Assembly (NCBI GenBank): GCA_049602155.1
Contig: JBMYRH010000023.1
Location: 18,304 to 82,303 of the forward strand
Source: JBMYRH01 sp049602155
GTDB taxonomy: Bacteria > Myxococcota_A > UBA9042 > PHBI01 > JBMYRH01
Length of the DNA stretch: 64,000 bases
Direction: 5' to 3'
This document shows positions 43,079 through 51,751 of this stretch, in pieces. The notes beneath the pieces were generated by a model that was given only the letters and a program-made list of their open reading frames with translations, was not told the origin of the DNA and did no database searches. The translations under genes were made by a program, and so were the position numbers. Every line of letters begins with the position of its first letter. Position 1 is the first letter of the stretch.

Positions 43079-46000
43079 TTAGGGCCCGTAGGCCGGGCAC
43101 ATCATAGGCGCAGCGCCGCTGGGGTCCTCGATGGGCTCATTGCCGCAGTCGTAGTACCCCTGGGCGCCCTGCCAACCACAGCTCGGGTTCTCTTGGCAGG
43201 TGATGCAGTAGGTGTTGCCGTCCTGACACCAGGTGACGCGCCCCCAGGGATCGCAGCAGCCCTCGTAGCTCGCGACGATGCCGCAGCCGGTCGCTGAAGG
43301 CTCACCCGTGCCGAGGCACTCGAAGGGAGGGACGCCCTCGCACCCGTCGAGGACCTCATGGACGCAGGCGCCGTCCGGGCCGCAGCTGTCGACCGTGCAA
43401 GGGTCATCGTCGTCACAGGAGTCAGGGGTGACGACCATTGCGCAGGCCCCCGTCTCGGGTTGGCATTGGTTCGCGAGGCACTCGCCGTCACCGCTTGAGT
43501 CACAGCTCACGGGGACCCCTACCGCGACGCATTGCCCTTCCGAGCAGGCCCAAGGCGTGTCGCACAACGTGTCACTGCACCAGCCGCACTCAGCGTCCTC
43601 TGTGCATGTGGCTTCGGAGGCGGGATCGGCGCAGTCGCAGACCGCCCCGCACTCGCTGATGGCCTCTCCCACACAGATGTCATCCCAACTGTTATCGCAG
43701 CACCACGCGTCCAGGGCACAGACGCACGCCGTGATCTCTGCGTCTGTCGATTGGGGTGTCGACGACGCCGCGCAGGGGTGGCTGACCGAGCACCCTTCGA
43801 TGGGGGTCGCATCGCAGCTCCCCTCTGCGGTGCAGATGTCCTGGCTGCAGAGATCGCCATCGTCGCAGGCGTCATCGTCCGGGAGCATCTCGCACTGCCC
43901 GGTGGCCGGTACACAGCTGTTTACGAGGCAGCCCATGTCAGCGATTGCCGGGCATGTCACGACCTCATCGAGCGGGGCACAGGCTCCCTCCACGCATCCC
44001 CAAGTGCCATTACACAGGTCCCCATCATCGCACCCGGTGCATTCGGTGTCGTCGCTGCACAAGGTCGGCACCTCGGGGTCGTCACAGCTGCAAACTTGCC
44101 CGCATTGAGCCTCAGCGGTGGCGACGCAGGTGGCGTCCCAAGCGCCGCTGCAGCAGTAAGGATTGATCCCGCAGACACAGGCAGTCGCCTCCTCGTCATT
44201 CGAGGTGGGGAGCGGCGCCGAGACGCAGGGGTGATTCACACCGCAAGCCGGGTTGTCCTCGCTGAGGCACGCACCAGTCACGGCATCACAGCTGTCGTCC
44301 GTACAGGGGTCCGTGTCATCGCAGAGCTCCTCGGCGATCCCTTGCTCGCAAGCCCCCGTGCCAGGGACACAGGCGGTCTGTTGGCAGCCTGAGTCTGCTG
44401 AGGTGTCGCAGGTGACCGGGGCGGTCTCTACACACCCTCCACCCTGACAAAGCCAGGTCCCGTTGCAGAGGTCGGCGTCGTCACAGAAGGCGCAGTCGGC
44501 GTTGGTGTCACAGGTCAGGGTGTCTGGCGTGATCACGGCACAGTCGCACTCCAAGCCGCACTCCGTTTGAGCAGCTGTGACGCACACCTCGGACCATGCG
44601 CCGGCGCAGCAGTCGGGGTTGGCGTCGCACGCACAGGCGTTGATCGCGTCATCGCTCGACAGGGGAGCCTCGCCTGAATGACAGGGGTGCGTGACGCCAC
44701 AGCCCTCGATAGGGGTGTGAGCACAGGCCCCGCTCTCTGCGTCACAGAGGTCAGCTGTACATGGGTCGTTGTCCTCGCAGAAGCTGTCACTCTCCACCAT
44801 CGCGCATTCCCCCGTGGCGGGGTCGCAGGTTGCTTTGCTGCAGGCTGTGTCGCTGGTGGCATCGCAGCTCACCGGCGCGGAAGGTTCGCAGCGCGCGTCG
44901 ACACAGAGAAAGGGTCCCGTGCATGGGCTCTCCCCGCACCACGCGCAGTCCGCATCGACCGCGCAGGCGAGGGTCTCCGGTGGGGCGTTGGTGCAGTCAC
45001 AGTTCATGCCACAGGTCTCACTCGCTCCCGCGACGCAGGCGGCATCCCATGCGGTCTGACAGCAGTAGGGATCGACCGCGCACAGGCAGGTCATCAGCGC
45101 CGCGTCTCCTGCTCCAGGGGCATCGGAGGTGAGGCAGGGGTGCTGCGCACCGCAGGCCCCACTGTCCGTGTAGCTGCAGAGGCCGCTCGCTGCTTCACAG
45201 CTGTCCAGGGTGCACGCAGAGCTGTCGTCACACAGGGCGTCGGAGGGGCTCGCGACGCAGGCCCCCGTCTCAGGGTCACATTGATTGATGAAGCAGCCGG
45301 TCGTTGGGTCGTTCTCGCAGACGACCGCCGCTCCTTGGCTGCAGAGACCGTCGGCGCAGCTCCAGGTGCCGATGCATGCGTCCCCAAAGCAGCCACCGCA
45401 GTCGCTGTCGACCTCGCAAGTGAGCGCCGCGCAGTCGCACGGGGCTGCGCAAGACTCCTCGGCGAGCTGGACACAGAAGGCGTCCCACGTGTTGCTGCAG
45501 CACCAGCTGTCGAAGGCGCACACGCAGTCCATAATCGCCGCGTCGTCTGCCCCTGGGGCATCGGAGACCTCGCAAGGGTGATTCTCTGGCGAGACGGGCG
45601 CGGCGCAATCCTCTGGGCAGTCCACGGAGGTCTCGCCGCTGTCACACGCCCCGTCTCCGCATTCTCCGAGGCAGTCTCCACCGTCGAAGTCCAACGCTTC
45701 GCAATTCAGCGCGTCGTCACAGGTGCCGTCCTGAACTGCCGTGGAGGGGCTGCACTCACCGCCACAGTCGATGAGCTCGCCGTCGTCGCAGAGCGTCGGA
45801 CCGGTGGTGTCAGCCTCGCCGCCCTCGGCGTCAGCGGCGAACGTCGCGTCGGGCTCGGGGGCTGCGTCGCTCTCGCTCACGGTAGTGTCCTCGTCCCAGA
45901 GCACGGTGTCGTTCGATGGCGCGGTGGGTCCGCTGTCTGGTTCACGCGATGGATCGACCGTGTCACTTGAGGGGCCGGCTTGGGTGTCCGTGGGCGCTGC

Positions 46001-46198
46001 GTTGCTGCTGCTGTCGGTGGCATCGGCGGTGGGGCTTTGGGAGGTTGTCTCGCCCTCGGTGGCCTCGGCGTTAGCGCCGGCTTGTGGGTCGGGTGATGCG
46101 CCTGGGTTGAGGGTCAGTCCGCCGCTGCTCTCTGCGCTGCAGGCCGCAGCGATGACCGCGATGGCGAACATGACGAGTGCGTGTGAGGGGGCGCGCAT
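43079..46198 (-). CDS. Cys-rich lipoprotein with five 150-residue repeats and LNR-like module
   Basis: 1039 residues. The lipobox (AIAVIAAAC) defines a lipoprotein; a Ser/Asp/Thr-rich linker (to about residue 135) follows. A Notch/LNR-like module (DGTCDDALNCEALDFDGGDC) and a CGDGACDSGET module come next. Then five tandem repeats of about 150 residues start at HPC: HPCxxSxxPxxxDxxxxxCxCxxxxxCCxxxWDxxCVxxAxxxCGxxCDC, then CxxDxDCxxC, GTWxCxxGxC, CDPxTGxC, and CDDxDPCTxDxCxxxxGxC. Each repeat has over 20 Cys. A distinct C-terminal domain ends at CPAYGP. Presumably surface exposed and disulfide-bonded; ligand unknown. Confidence 0.85.
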   Translation of the reverse strand: MRAPSHALVMFAIAVIAAACSAESSGGLTLNPGASPDPQAGANAEATEGETTSQSPTADATDSSSNAAPTDTQAGPSSDTVDPSREPDSGPTAPSNDTVLWDEDTTVSESDAAPEPDATFAADAEGGEADTTGPTLCDDGELIDCGGECSPSTAVQDGTCDDALNCEALDFDGGDCLGECGDGACDSGETSVDCPEDCAAPVSPENHPCEVSDAPGADDAAIMDCVCAFDSWCCSNTWDAFCVQLAEESCAAPCDCAALTCEVDSDCGGCFGDACIGTWSCADGLCSQGAAVVCENDPTTGCFINQCDPETGACVASPSDALCDDSSACTLDSCEAASGLCSYTDSGACGAQHPCLTSDAPGAGDAALMTCLCAVDPYCCQTAWDAACVAGASETCGMNCDCTNAPPETLACAVDADCAWCGESPCTGPFLCVDARCEPSAPVSCDATSDTACSKATCDPATGECAMVESDSFCEDNDPCTADLCDAESGACAHTPIEGCGVTHPCHSGEAPLSSDDAINACACDANPDCCAGAWSEVCVTAAQTECGLECDCAVITPDTLTCDTNADCAFCDDADLCNGTWLCQGGGCVETAPVTCDTSADSGCQQTACVPGTGACEQGIAEELCDDTDPCTDDSCDAVTGACLSEDNPACGVNHPCVSAPLPTSNDEEATACVCGINPYCCSGAWDATCVATAEAQCGQVCSCDDPEVPTLCSDDTECTGCDDGDLCNGTWGCVEGACAPLDEVVTCPAIADMGCLVNSCVPATGQCEMLPDDDACDDGDLCSQDICTAEGSCDATPIEGCSVSHPCAASSTPQSTDAEITACVCALDAWCCDNSWDDICVGEAISECGAVCDCADPASEATCTEDAECGWCSDTLCDTPWACSEGQCVAVGVPVSCDSSGDGECLANQCQPETGACAMVVTPDSCDDDDPCTVDSCGPDGACVHEVLDGCEGVPPFECLGTGEPSATGCGIVASYEGCCDPWGRVTWCQDGNTYCITCQENPSCGWQGAQGYYDCGNEPIEDPSGAAPMMCPAYGP
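43480..45580 (-). repeat. Five tandem repeats of about 450 bp in the Cys-rich lipoprotein
   Basis: The protein repeats begin at HPCEVSDAPG, HPCLTSDAPG, HPCHSGEAPL, HPCVSAPLPT and HPCAASSTPQ. All share the same cysteine spacing but have diverged at DNA level, so the array is old compared with the duplication in the first gene. Confidence 0.8.
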
Positions 46199-46346
46199 AT
46201 CGGGAGCTCTCTTGGCCTTGGGGCTGAAAGGGCGCGGACTGTAACGGCAGGATCTGAGGCGCGCAACTGCGGGTTTTGCCCCGTTTCCCTATACAGAAAA
46301 ATGGCTGAGTTGGACCTTTCGCCACAAGCTCGAATCGCAATCAGAT

Positions 46347-46370
46347 GTGACAGGTCACCTCTCAAGAGAG
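46347..46370. promoter_or_regulatory. Two adjacent palindromes between divergent genes
   Basis: GTGAC-AG-GTCAC (46347-46358) is followed directly by CTCTC-AA-GAGAG (46359-46370). Both have perfect 5-bp arms and 2-bp centres. They lie between the Cys-rich lipoprotein (minus) and the receiver-like gene (plus). They could be operators for dimeric regulators; the first resembles, but does not match, a CRP-type site because its spacing is too short. Confidence 0.35.
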
Positions 46371-46409
46371 ACCTCTTACGTGCTGTAACCGCCGAAGTGT
46401 GGGGGTGTT

Positions 46410-46871
46410 TTGGACATCAGCTTACTCATCGTCGACCGATCCCCGGAGTTCGCAGACGCCATCTGTGAGACCCTCGCGCACTCCGCCCCGACATGGACAG
46501 TGACCCACGCTCCGACCGCCTCCGACGCTGAATTGGTCTCAGACAGTGCGCACTTCGATGCGGTCGTCGTCGCCCTGACGAGCGGCTCAGAGGAGGCCGA
46601 CCGCACGCTGACATCCCTCCGTGAGCTCCAACCGGACTGCCTGCGGCTCGTCCTCGCAGACATTCACACCCTAGACGGGGCTCAAGACCTCGTCAGCCTC
46701 TGTCACCGCGTCCTCGTCGCGCCCTGTGATGCACCGACCCTGAGGTTGGCCATCGAGCATACGCGCCGCCTCCAGGACACCTTGGGGCGCAGCGGCGTGC
46801 GGGCCCTGGGGCTGCGTCGCCGACTAAAAGACTCCCGTCGACCTACTGGTGACTTGCTCTCCACAGTCTGA
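46410..46871 (+). CDS. Degenerate receiver-domain-like protein
   Basis: 153 residues with a TTG start (46410). The sequence resembles response-regulator receiver domains: LLIVDRSPEFADAICETL at the N-terminus, a long helix, LRELQPDCLRLVLADIHTLDGAQDLV, and VLVAPCDAPTLRLAIEHTRRLQD, the last like the receivers of HDOD-type regulators (..KPCDxxTLxxxIExAxxL). The phospho-acceptor Asp after the third strand is not present (DAVVVALTSG) and the conserved Lys is Ala (VAPCD), so phosphorylation is unlikely. It stops soon after the receiver, so it may be a stand-alone pseudo-receiver or the remnant of a longer gene. Confidence 0.6.
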   Translation: MDISLLIVDRSPEFADAICETLAHSAPTWTVTHAPTASDAELVSDSAHFDAVVVALTSGSEEADRTLTSLRELQPDCLRLVLADIHTLDGAQDLVSLCHRVLVAPCDAPTLRLAIEHTRRLQDTLGRSGVRALGLRRRLKDSRRPTGDLLSTV

Positions 46872-47045
46872 TGGCCTTGGCCTGCGTTGGGCTTGGAGCA
46901 CATGAGCCGGGCATGGTTCTCCCGCACGCCGGGTTGATGACCAGTGGTGGGCTGCCCATGTCACTTGTGAGGCCTCCGCGCGCAACTTGGCGTTGCCTTT
47001 CGAGAGGGGGCATGGCTTGCTCGGCCTGGTTCCAAGGGGATTCTG

Positions 47046-48365
47046 ATGGACACGTCTGAGATGATTCGCCTGTGCAAGGCGCACACGATGTACTCCTGGT
47101 CGGCCGGTGATGCCGTTGATCCGCTCCCGATCACGGGGGCTGAGGGCATCTACTTTTGGGGCCCTGATGGGCGCCGCTATCTCGACTTCAACAGCCACGT
47201 GATGAGCGTGAACGTAGGGCACGGGCATCCGCGGGTGATCGAGGCCATCAAGGCGCAGCTCGATACGCTGGCCTTCGCGATGCCTGGCTCGGCGACCGAG
47301 GTCCGTGCGCGGCTCGGCAAGCTCATGGCTGAGGTGACCCCAGGGGACATCGACGTCTTCTTCTTCACGTGCTCGGGCGCCGAGGCCAACGAGAACGCGA
47401 TCAAGGCCGCCAGGTGGTACACAGGGCGTCACAAGATCCTGAGCCGCTATCGCAGCTATCACGGCGCCACCCACGGCGCCGCGATGCTCACCGGAGACCC
47501 ACGACGGCTCCCGAATGAGCCTGGCGCGCAGGGCTTCGTGAAGGTCATGGACCCACAACCCTACGCTTACAGCTTCGGGGCGACCGAGGCCGAGCGCACC
47601 GAGCAGAACCTGCGCTACCTCGAAGAGGTCATTCAGTACGAGGGGCCCGATAACATCGCAGCGATGTTCATCGAGACCGTCACCGGCACCAACGGCGTCT
47701 TGCCACCGCCAGAGGGGTACCTCCAAGGGCTCCGTGCGCTCCTCGACCGCCACGGCATCCTCCTGGTCTGTGACGAGGTCATGGCGGGCTTCGGGCGCAC
47801 CGGCAAGATGTACGCCTTCGAGCACGCAGGCATCGTCCCCGACATCGTCACGATGGCCAAGGGCCTCACGAGCTGCTACCAGCCGCTCGGTGCGATGGGG
47901 ATGCGCCAACCCATCGCCGACCACTTCAAGCAGAACGTCTTCTACGGCGGGCTCACCTACAACTCGCACCCTACTGCGCTCTCCGCCGCCGAGGCCTGCA
48001 TCCATGTCCTGCGGGACGAGGGCCTGGTCGAGAACGCTGAGCGCCTTGGGCCAGTGATGCGCGAGGAGATGGATCGCCTCACTGAGGCCCACCCCTCAGT
48101 GAAAGAGGGCCGCTGCATTGGGCTCTTCGGCATGGTGGACCTGCAGCGAGACAGCCAGGGCACGCGCCTGGCGCCCTATGGTCATCACTCGGAGGTCGGC
48201 GACGCGTTCAAGGCACGCTTGATGGAGCTCGGCCTTTACACCTACGTGCGCTGGAGCGAGTTCACGTGCATCCCGCCGCTCTGTATCACTGAAGAGGAGC
48301 TGCGAGGGGCCTTCGCGATCATAGACAAGGCCCTCGAGGTCGTCGACGCGGCCTTCGAAGGGTAG
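47046..48365 (+). CDS. Class III (fold type I) PLP aminotransferase
   Basis: 439 residues, full length. Class III features: GIYFWGPDGRRYLDFNSHVMSVNVGHGHPRVIEAI near the N-terminus; FFFTCSGAEANENAIKAAR for phosphate and PLP contacts; YRSYHGATHGA; the cofactor-binding Asp in LLVCDEVMAGFGRTG; and the catalytic Lys in TMAKGLTSCY near residue 271. It resembles taurine-pyruvate or omega-amino-acid aminotransferases, but the amino donor cannot be fixed from sequence. Cytoplasmic. It stands alone, with about 175 bases upstream and 250 downstream, so no pathway context is available. Confidence 0.9.
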   Translation: MDTSEMIRLCKAHTMYSWSAGDAVDPLPITGAEGIYFWGPDGRRYLDFNSHVMSVNVGHGHPRVIEAIKAQLDTLAFAMPGSATEVRARLGKLMAEVTPGDIDVFFFTCSGAEANENAIKAARWYTGRHKILSRYRSYHGATHGAAMLTGDPRRLPNEPGAQGFVKVMDPQPYAYSFGATEAERTEQNLRYLEEVIQYEGPDNIAAMFIETVTGTNGVLPPPEGYLQGLRALLDRHGILLVCDEVMAGFGRTGKMYAFEHAGIVPDIVTMAKGLTSCYQPLGAMGMRQPIADHFKQNVFYGGLTYNSHPTALSAAEACIHVLRDEGLVENAERLGPVMREEMDRLTEAHPSVKEGRCIGLFGMVDLQRDSQGTRLAPYGHHSEVGDAFKARLMELGLYTYVRWSEFTCIPPLCITEEELRGAFAIIDKALEVVDAAFEG

Positions 48366-48614
48366 AGGCGCCCTGAAGGGCATGTCAGGGCTGTCGGGGG
48401 TGGTCGGGCAACTCGCGCCCCCTGGTGGGCAGTGGTACCGTCGGGTGTCTGCGCGGGCGTCGCTTGAGCCGGCGGCCAGCGTGGGCAGGTGTCGGTACGA
48501 GATGGGGCGCGACGCCCTTGAGGGTTCATCGAGGCAGCGTGGGTGTGGTGTGGTTCAGCGGGATCGGGACACAGGCGTGGACGCAGAGGGGGCGGAGATG
48601 ACCCTCAGGCTCCC

Positions 48615-50102
48615 ATGACAGTGCACCGCATCGAGTGGCTGGTCACCGGCCTGTGCATGGGGCTCCTCGCCATCGTGCCTCGCGTCTTCTGGCCGACCGA
48701 TCCGCCGACCATCTTGCAGGTGGAGATAGGGCTAGGCCTCATCACCGCCATGATGCTCTTTCGCGCTGTAGATAGCCGCCCTACATGGCGACCGGAGGCG
48801 AAGGGCCGCCGCGTGATGTGGCGCCTTGTTCAGCTGGTGTGTGTCCTCTTCCTCTTCCCGACCTTCCTCTGGATGCACGCCTCTGGATTCATGGTCGCGA
48901 CGATGGTCTCCTCCACGCTTGGCGTGACGTTCGGGGTCGCCGAGGTCACGGTGCTCGCCCTCTGCCTTTGGCAGGCGCTGCGGGTGCCTGAGCGCCGGCC
49001 GATGGCTCAGATCGTCGCGTCCATCACCTTCTTCTTGGGCTGCTTTCAGTTCGTCGTCTGGGCCGTCTGGATGTGGTCGCCTCCCTCCGCGGATACGTGC
49101 CGGGCTGTGGACCTGCCGGACCACGTCAGCCTGCTCTCCCCTGCGGAGTGGGCGCAGGACGCCTCGCAGCCCTACGATCTGCTCTACATCCAGGAGGAGG
49201 GCTGGCTGATGGGCTCCTTCAAGATGGCTGGCAACGGCGGTGTCCCCTTCCTCGACAGCGAGACCTCGAACCGCGTCCTCGGTGTCGACACCAAGGACCC
49301 GACCAGGCGCTTCGTCGTGCCCCTCACAGGGCGACAACTGCCTCAGTACATGACCTACAACGCCGCGACCCATGAGCTCCTGGTGTCACGCCTTGGGGGC
49401 TCGACCAGTTGGCTCGACGTCCTTGACCTCTCGGCGCTCCCCGAGGCGAAGGTCGCGCGCGCCGTCACCGTCCCGTATTCGACCCATGAGGTCGTGACGC
49501 ACCCGACCAAGCCCCTCTTTGGCGTCTTCAGTGACATCGGCGAGTTCTCGCTGATGGGCCAAGAGGACCTCAGCGTGCGCGAGACGACGGAGATGCGGAG
49601 GCCTGGAGACCACAGCCTCGTCACGATGCACGCTTGGCATCGCCCTGGGTCCTCGAAGGTCTACGTGAGCTCACTCTTTTATCCCCTGGCTGAGCTCGAC
49701 ATCGACACCCTCGAGGTGCGTTGGACGGGGCCGCTCTTTGGCGGCGGTCAGCTCACCGGAGATCCGACCACCGAGCGCATCTTCCAGACCGACATCCTCT
49801 TGCATCGCGTCGACATCATCGGGATGACCTCGATGGCGCTCGAGAGCCGCCTCGAGCTGGACTATGCGCCGCGCCCCGTGGTGGTCGACAGCGCCCGCGA
49901 CTTGCTCATCGTGGGTGGCTGGCTGGATGGCGTCGTGCGGTTCTATCGCCTCTCCGACCTGAGCCTCCGCGCCGAGCAGGCCTATGTCGGGCCGTATTTG
50001 CGCGACTTGGCTTATGACCCCAAGCGGGGCCAGCTCTTCGCTGGATCCCAATGTGGGCTCTACCAAGTCGACCTCCCCGCCGTATTGGGGGCCTCATTTT
50101 AA
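48615..50102 (+). CDS. Membrane protein with C-terminal beta-propeller (paralogue 1)
   Basis: 495 residues from ATG 48615 (the frame is open to 48543). The N-terminal 170 residues hold about four or five membrane helices (for example LVTGLCMGLLAIVPRVFW, IGLGLITAMMLF, LVQLVCVLFLFPTFLWMHASG, FFLGCFQFVVWAVWMW). The C-terminal part, after SPPSADTC, is a propeller-like domain: short blades with LLYIQEEGWLMGSFKMAGNGG, SNRVLGVDTKDP, ELLVSRLGGSTSWLDVLDL, RDLLIVGGWLDGVVRFYRLSDL, RDLAYDPKRGQLFAGSQCGLYQVDL. It is paralogous along its whole length to the next gene. No family name recognised; perhaps a membrane-tethered sensor. Confidence 0.8.
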   Translation: MTVHRIEWLVTGLCMGLLAIVPRVFWPTDPPTILQVEIGLGLITAMMLFRAVDSRPTWRPEAKGRRVMWRLVQLVCVLFLFPTFLWMHASGFMVATMVSSTLGVTFGVAEVTVLALCLWQALRVPERRPMAQIVASITFFLGCFQFVVWAVWMWSPPSADTCRAVDLPDHVSLLSPAEWAQDASQPYDLLYIQEEGWLMGSFKMAGNGGVPFLDSETSNRVLGVDTKDPTRRFVVPLTGRQLPQYMTYNAATHELLVSRLGGSTSWLDVLDLSALPEAKVARAVTVPYSTHEVVTHPTKPLFGVFSDIGEFSLMGQEDLSVRETTEMRRPGDHSLVTMHAWHRPGSSKVYVSSLFYPLAELDIDTLEVRWTGPLFGGGQLTGDPTTERIFQTDILLHRVDIIGMTSMALESRLELDYAPRPVVVDSARDLLIVGGWLDGVVRFYRLSDLSLRAEQAYVGPYLRDLAYDPKRGQLFAGSQCGLYQVDLPAVLGASF

Positions 50103-50235
50103 GGCGACTGTCCCTCATTTCATTCGCTCTGGGTGCCTCTGTGGGCGCGGCGCGCTCTGTTGACGCCCTAGACTGCGCCGTTCATGGTCACATGGTGGGG
50201 CAAGCACGTGACAGGGACAGCGAGAGGGGCATCGG

Positions 50236-51729
50236 GTGAAGTGTTCTCGCCCGGAATTGCTGCTCTGTGCGCTCTACACCGGTGTGATGGGCTTCTGCCC
50301 CATCGTCTATGCGCCGACCTCGAAGCTCGTCGACACCGTCATGGGCTTGAGCCTCTGGGCGCTCGCGCTCCTCTGCGTCGTCGTGGCGCTCAGACCCCGA
50401 CCCGCCGCCCCGGACCCCCGCGCCGCGGTGCGCTATACCGTCAATACGCTGAAGGCGGCCATCGGTGTGGGGGTCTTGGGGGTGTCGCTGTGGATGCACG
50501 CCTATGGCTACCTGATGGCGTTCATCATGGCGCAGCCTGTCGCGATCACCATGGCGATCCTCGAGGTCTTGACCCTCCTGACCTGCTTCGGTTTGGCGTG
50601 GCGGCGACCTCACCTCCGCCCCTGGACCATGGGCATCGGCGCCACCTTGCTCTTCATCGGGAGCTTTCAGTTCGTCGTCTTGGCGGCGTGGGTCTATTCG
50701 CCGCCTGCGCCCGAGGTCTGCGAGGAGATCATCCAAGAGGGTGTCGTGGAGCGCCTCAGCCCTGGTGCCTGGGCTTCTGAGCCCTCGCAACCCTACATGG
50801 TGCGCTACCTGCCCGACAAAGGCTGGGTCGTGGCGACCTTTAAGATGGGGGGCAACGGCAGCTTTGGGGTCTGGGATAACCCGACCTCTAACCGCCTCGT
50901 CGTCGTCGATGTCCGCGACCCAACCACGGTGGCGGTCGCGCCGCTTGGCGATGACAGGGTGGCGGTCCACTTGGGCTACCGGGCTGCGACCGATGATGTG
51001 CTGGTGTCCCGCCAAGGGGGGACGACGCACGCTCTGGATGTCGTGAGCCTGAAGGGCTTTCCGGACCTCAAAAAGGTCCAGAGCGTCGCCGTCGAAAACG
51101 CCCCGCACCACATCATGCCGCACCCTGATGGTCAGCGGTATGCGGTCTTGAGCGAGCATGGCGATGTGGGGGTCTTCGACGGGGCGACCTTGGTCGAGGG
51201 TGACAGGCACTTCCTCGGGCTGCTCCCCGATCATGTCCCTGCGCCGCTCTACGGCTGGAACGCACCAGAGACCTCGACGATGTACGTCAGCGTCTTGGTC
51301 TACCCCTTGGTGAAGGTCGACGTCGACACGGGAGAGGCGGTGTGGAGCCGCAGGATGTATGGCGGTGGGCACGTCGTCGGTCACCCCCCGACCTCCGAGG
51401 TCGTCGTGACAGACATGCTGATGAACCGGGTCGCGGTGCTCGGCGCCGAGGACCTGGTCGAGCGCCGCAGCATCGATCTCGACTACACCCCACGGTCTCT
51501 GGAGATGGACACGAAGCGTGACCTCCTGATGGTCGGCGGGTGGTTCACTGGAGAGGTGAACTTCTATCGCCTATCGACCTTGGAGCCGCTGGGCGTCAGC
51601 GTTCAGGTTGGCTCGACCTTGAGGGACTTGTCCATGGACTCCGAGCGCGGGCTGCTCTTCGCCGCCTCGAAGTGTGGGCTGCATCAGGTGCGCTTGGCGC
51701 CGCTGCTCGCGCAGGCGCTGAGCCCGTAA
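50236..51729 (+). CDS. Membrane protein with C-terminal beta-propeller (paralogue 2)
   Basis: 497 residues, GTG start with GAGAGGGG upstream. Same plan as the preceding gene: membrane helices to about residue 160 (LLLCALYTGVMGFCPIVY, VMGLSLWALALLCVVVAL, GVGVLGVSLWMHAYGYLMAF, GATLLFIGSFQFVVLAAWVY), then SPPAPEVC and a propeller. Shared landmarks with paralogue 1 are LWMHAxG, FxFVVxAxW, SPPxxxxC, LSPxxWAxxxSQPY, GNGxxxxWDN or LDSETSNR, SRxGGxTxxLDV, LEMDTKRDLLMVGGW and FAxSxCGLxQV. A tandem duplication that has diverged substantially. Function unknown. Confidence 0.8.
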   Translation: MKCSRPELLLCALYTGVMGFCPIVYAPTSKLVDTVMGLSLWALALLCVVVALRPRPAAPDPRAAVRYTVNTLKAAIGVGVLGVSLWMHAYGYLMAFIMAQPVAITMAILEVLTLLTCFGLAWRRPHLRPWTMGIGATLLFIGSFQFVVLAAWVYSPPAPEVCEEIIQEGVVERLSPGAWASEPSQPYMVRYLPDKGWVVATFKMGGNGSFGVWDNPTSNRLVVVDVRDPTTVAVAPLGDDRVAVHLGYRAATDDVLVSRQGGTTHALDVVSLKGFPDLKKVQSVAVENAPHHIMPHPDGQRYAVLSEHGDVGVFDGATLVEGDRHFLGLLPDHVPAPLYGWNAPETSTMYVSVLVYPLVKVDVDTGEAVWSRRMYGGGHVVGHPPTSEVVVTDMLMNRVAVLGAEDLVERRSIDLDYTPRSLEMDTKRDLLMVGGWFTGEVNFYRLSTLEPLGVSVQVGSTLRDLSMDSERGLLFAASKCGLHQVRLAPLLAQALSP

Positions 51730-51751
51730 GGGTTCTCGGTCATCGCCCTCT

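Noticed and set aside
43532..44392. 286-residue plus-strand frame opposite the Cys-rich lipoprotein
   Set aside because: Shadow of repeat units on the minus strand, which has a lipobox and regular cysteine spacing.
46346..46359. CRP-type operator at the GTGAC/GTCAC palindrome
   Set aside because: The half-sites resemble TGTGA/TCACA, but the spacing is 4 rather than 6 bases.
46824..48092. 422-residue minus-strand frame opposite the aminotransferase
   Set aside because: The plus strand carries all class III aminotransferase motifs.
48382..48618. 78-residue frame whose TGA overlaps the ATG of paralogue 1
   Set aside because: The overlap looks like coupling, but the peptide has no domain, is Gly/Arg-rich and lacks a convincing ribosome site; probably chance.
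50188..51384. 398-residue minus-strand frame opposite paralogue 2
   Set aside because: His/Arg/Asp-rich shadow; the plus strand is supported by similarity to the neighbouring gene.
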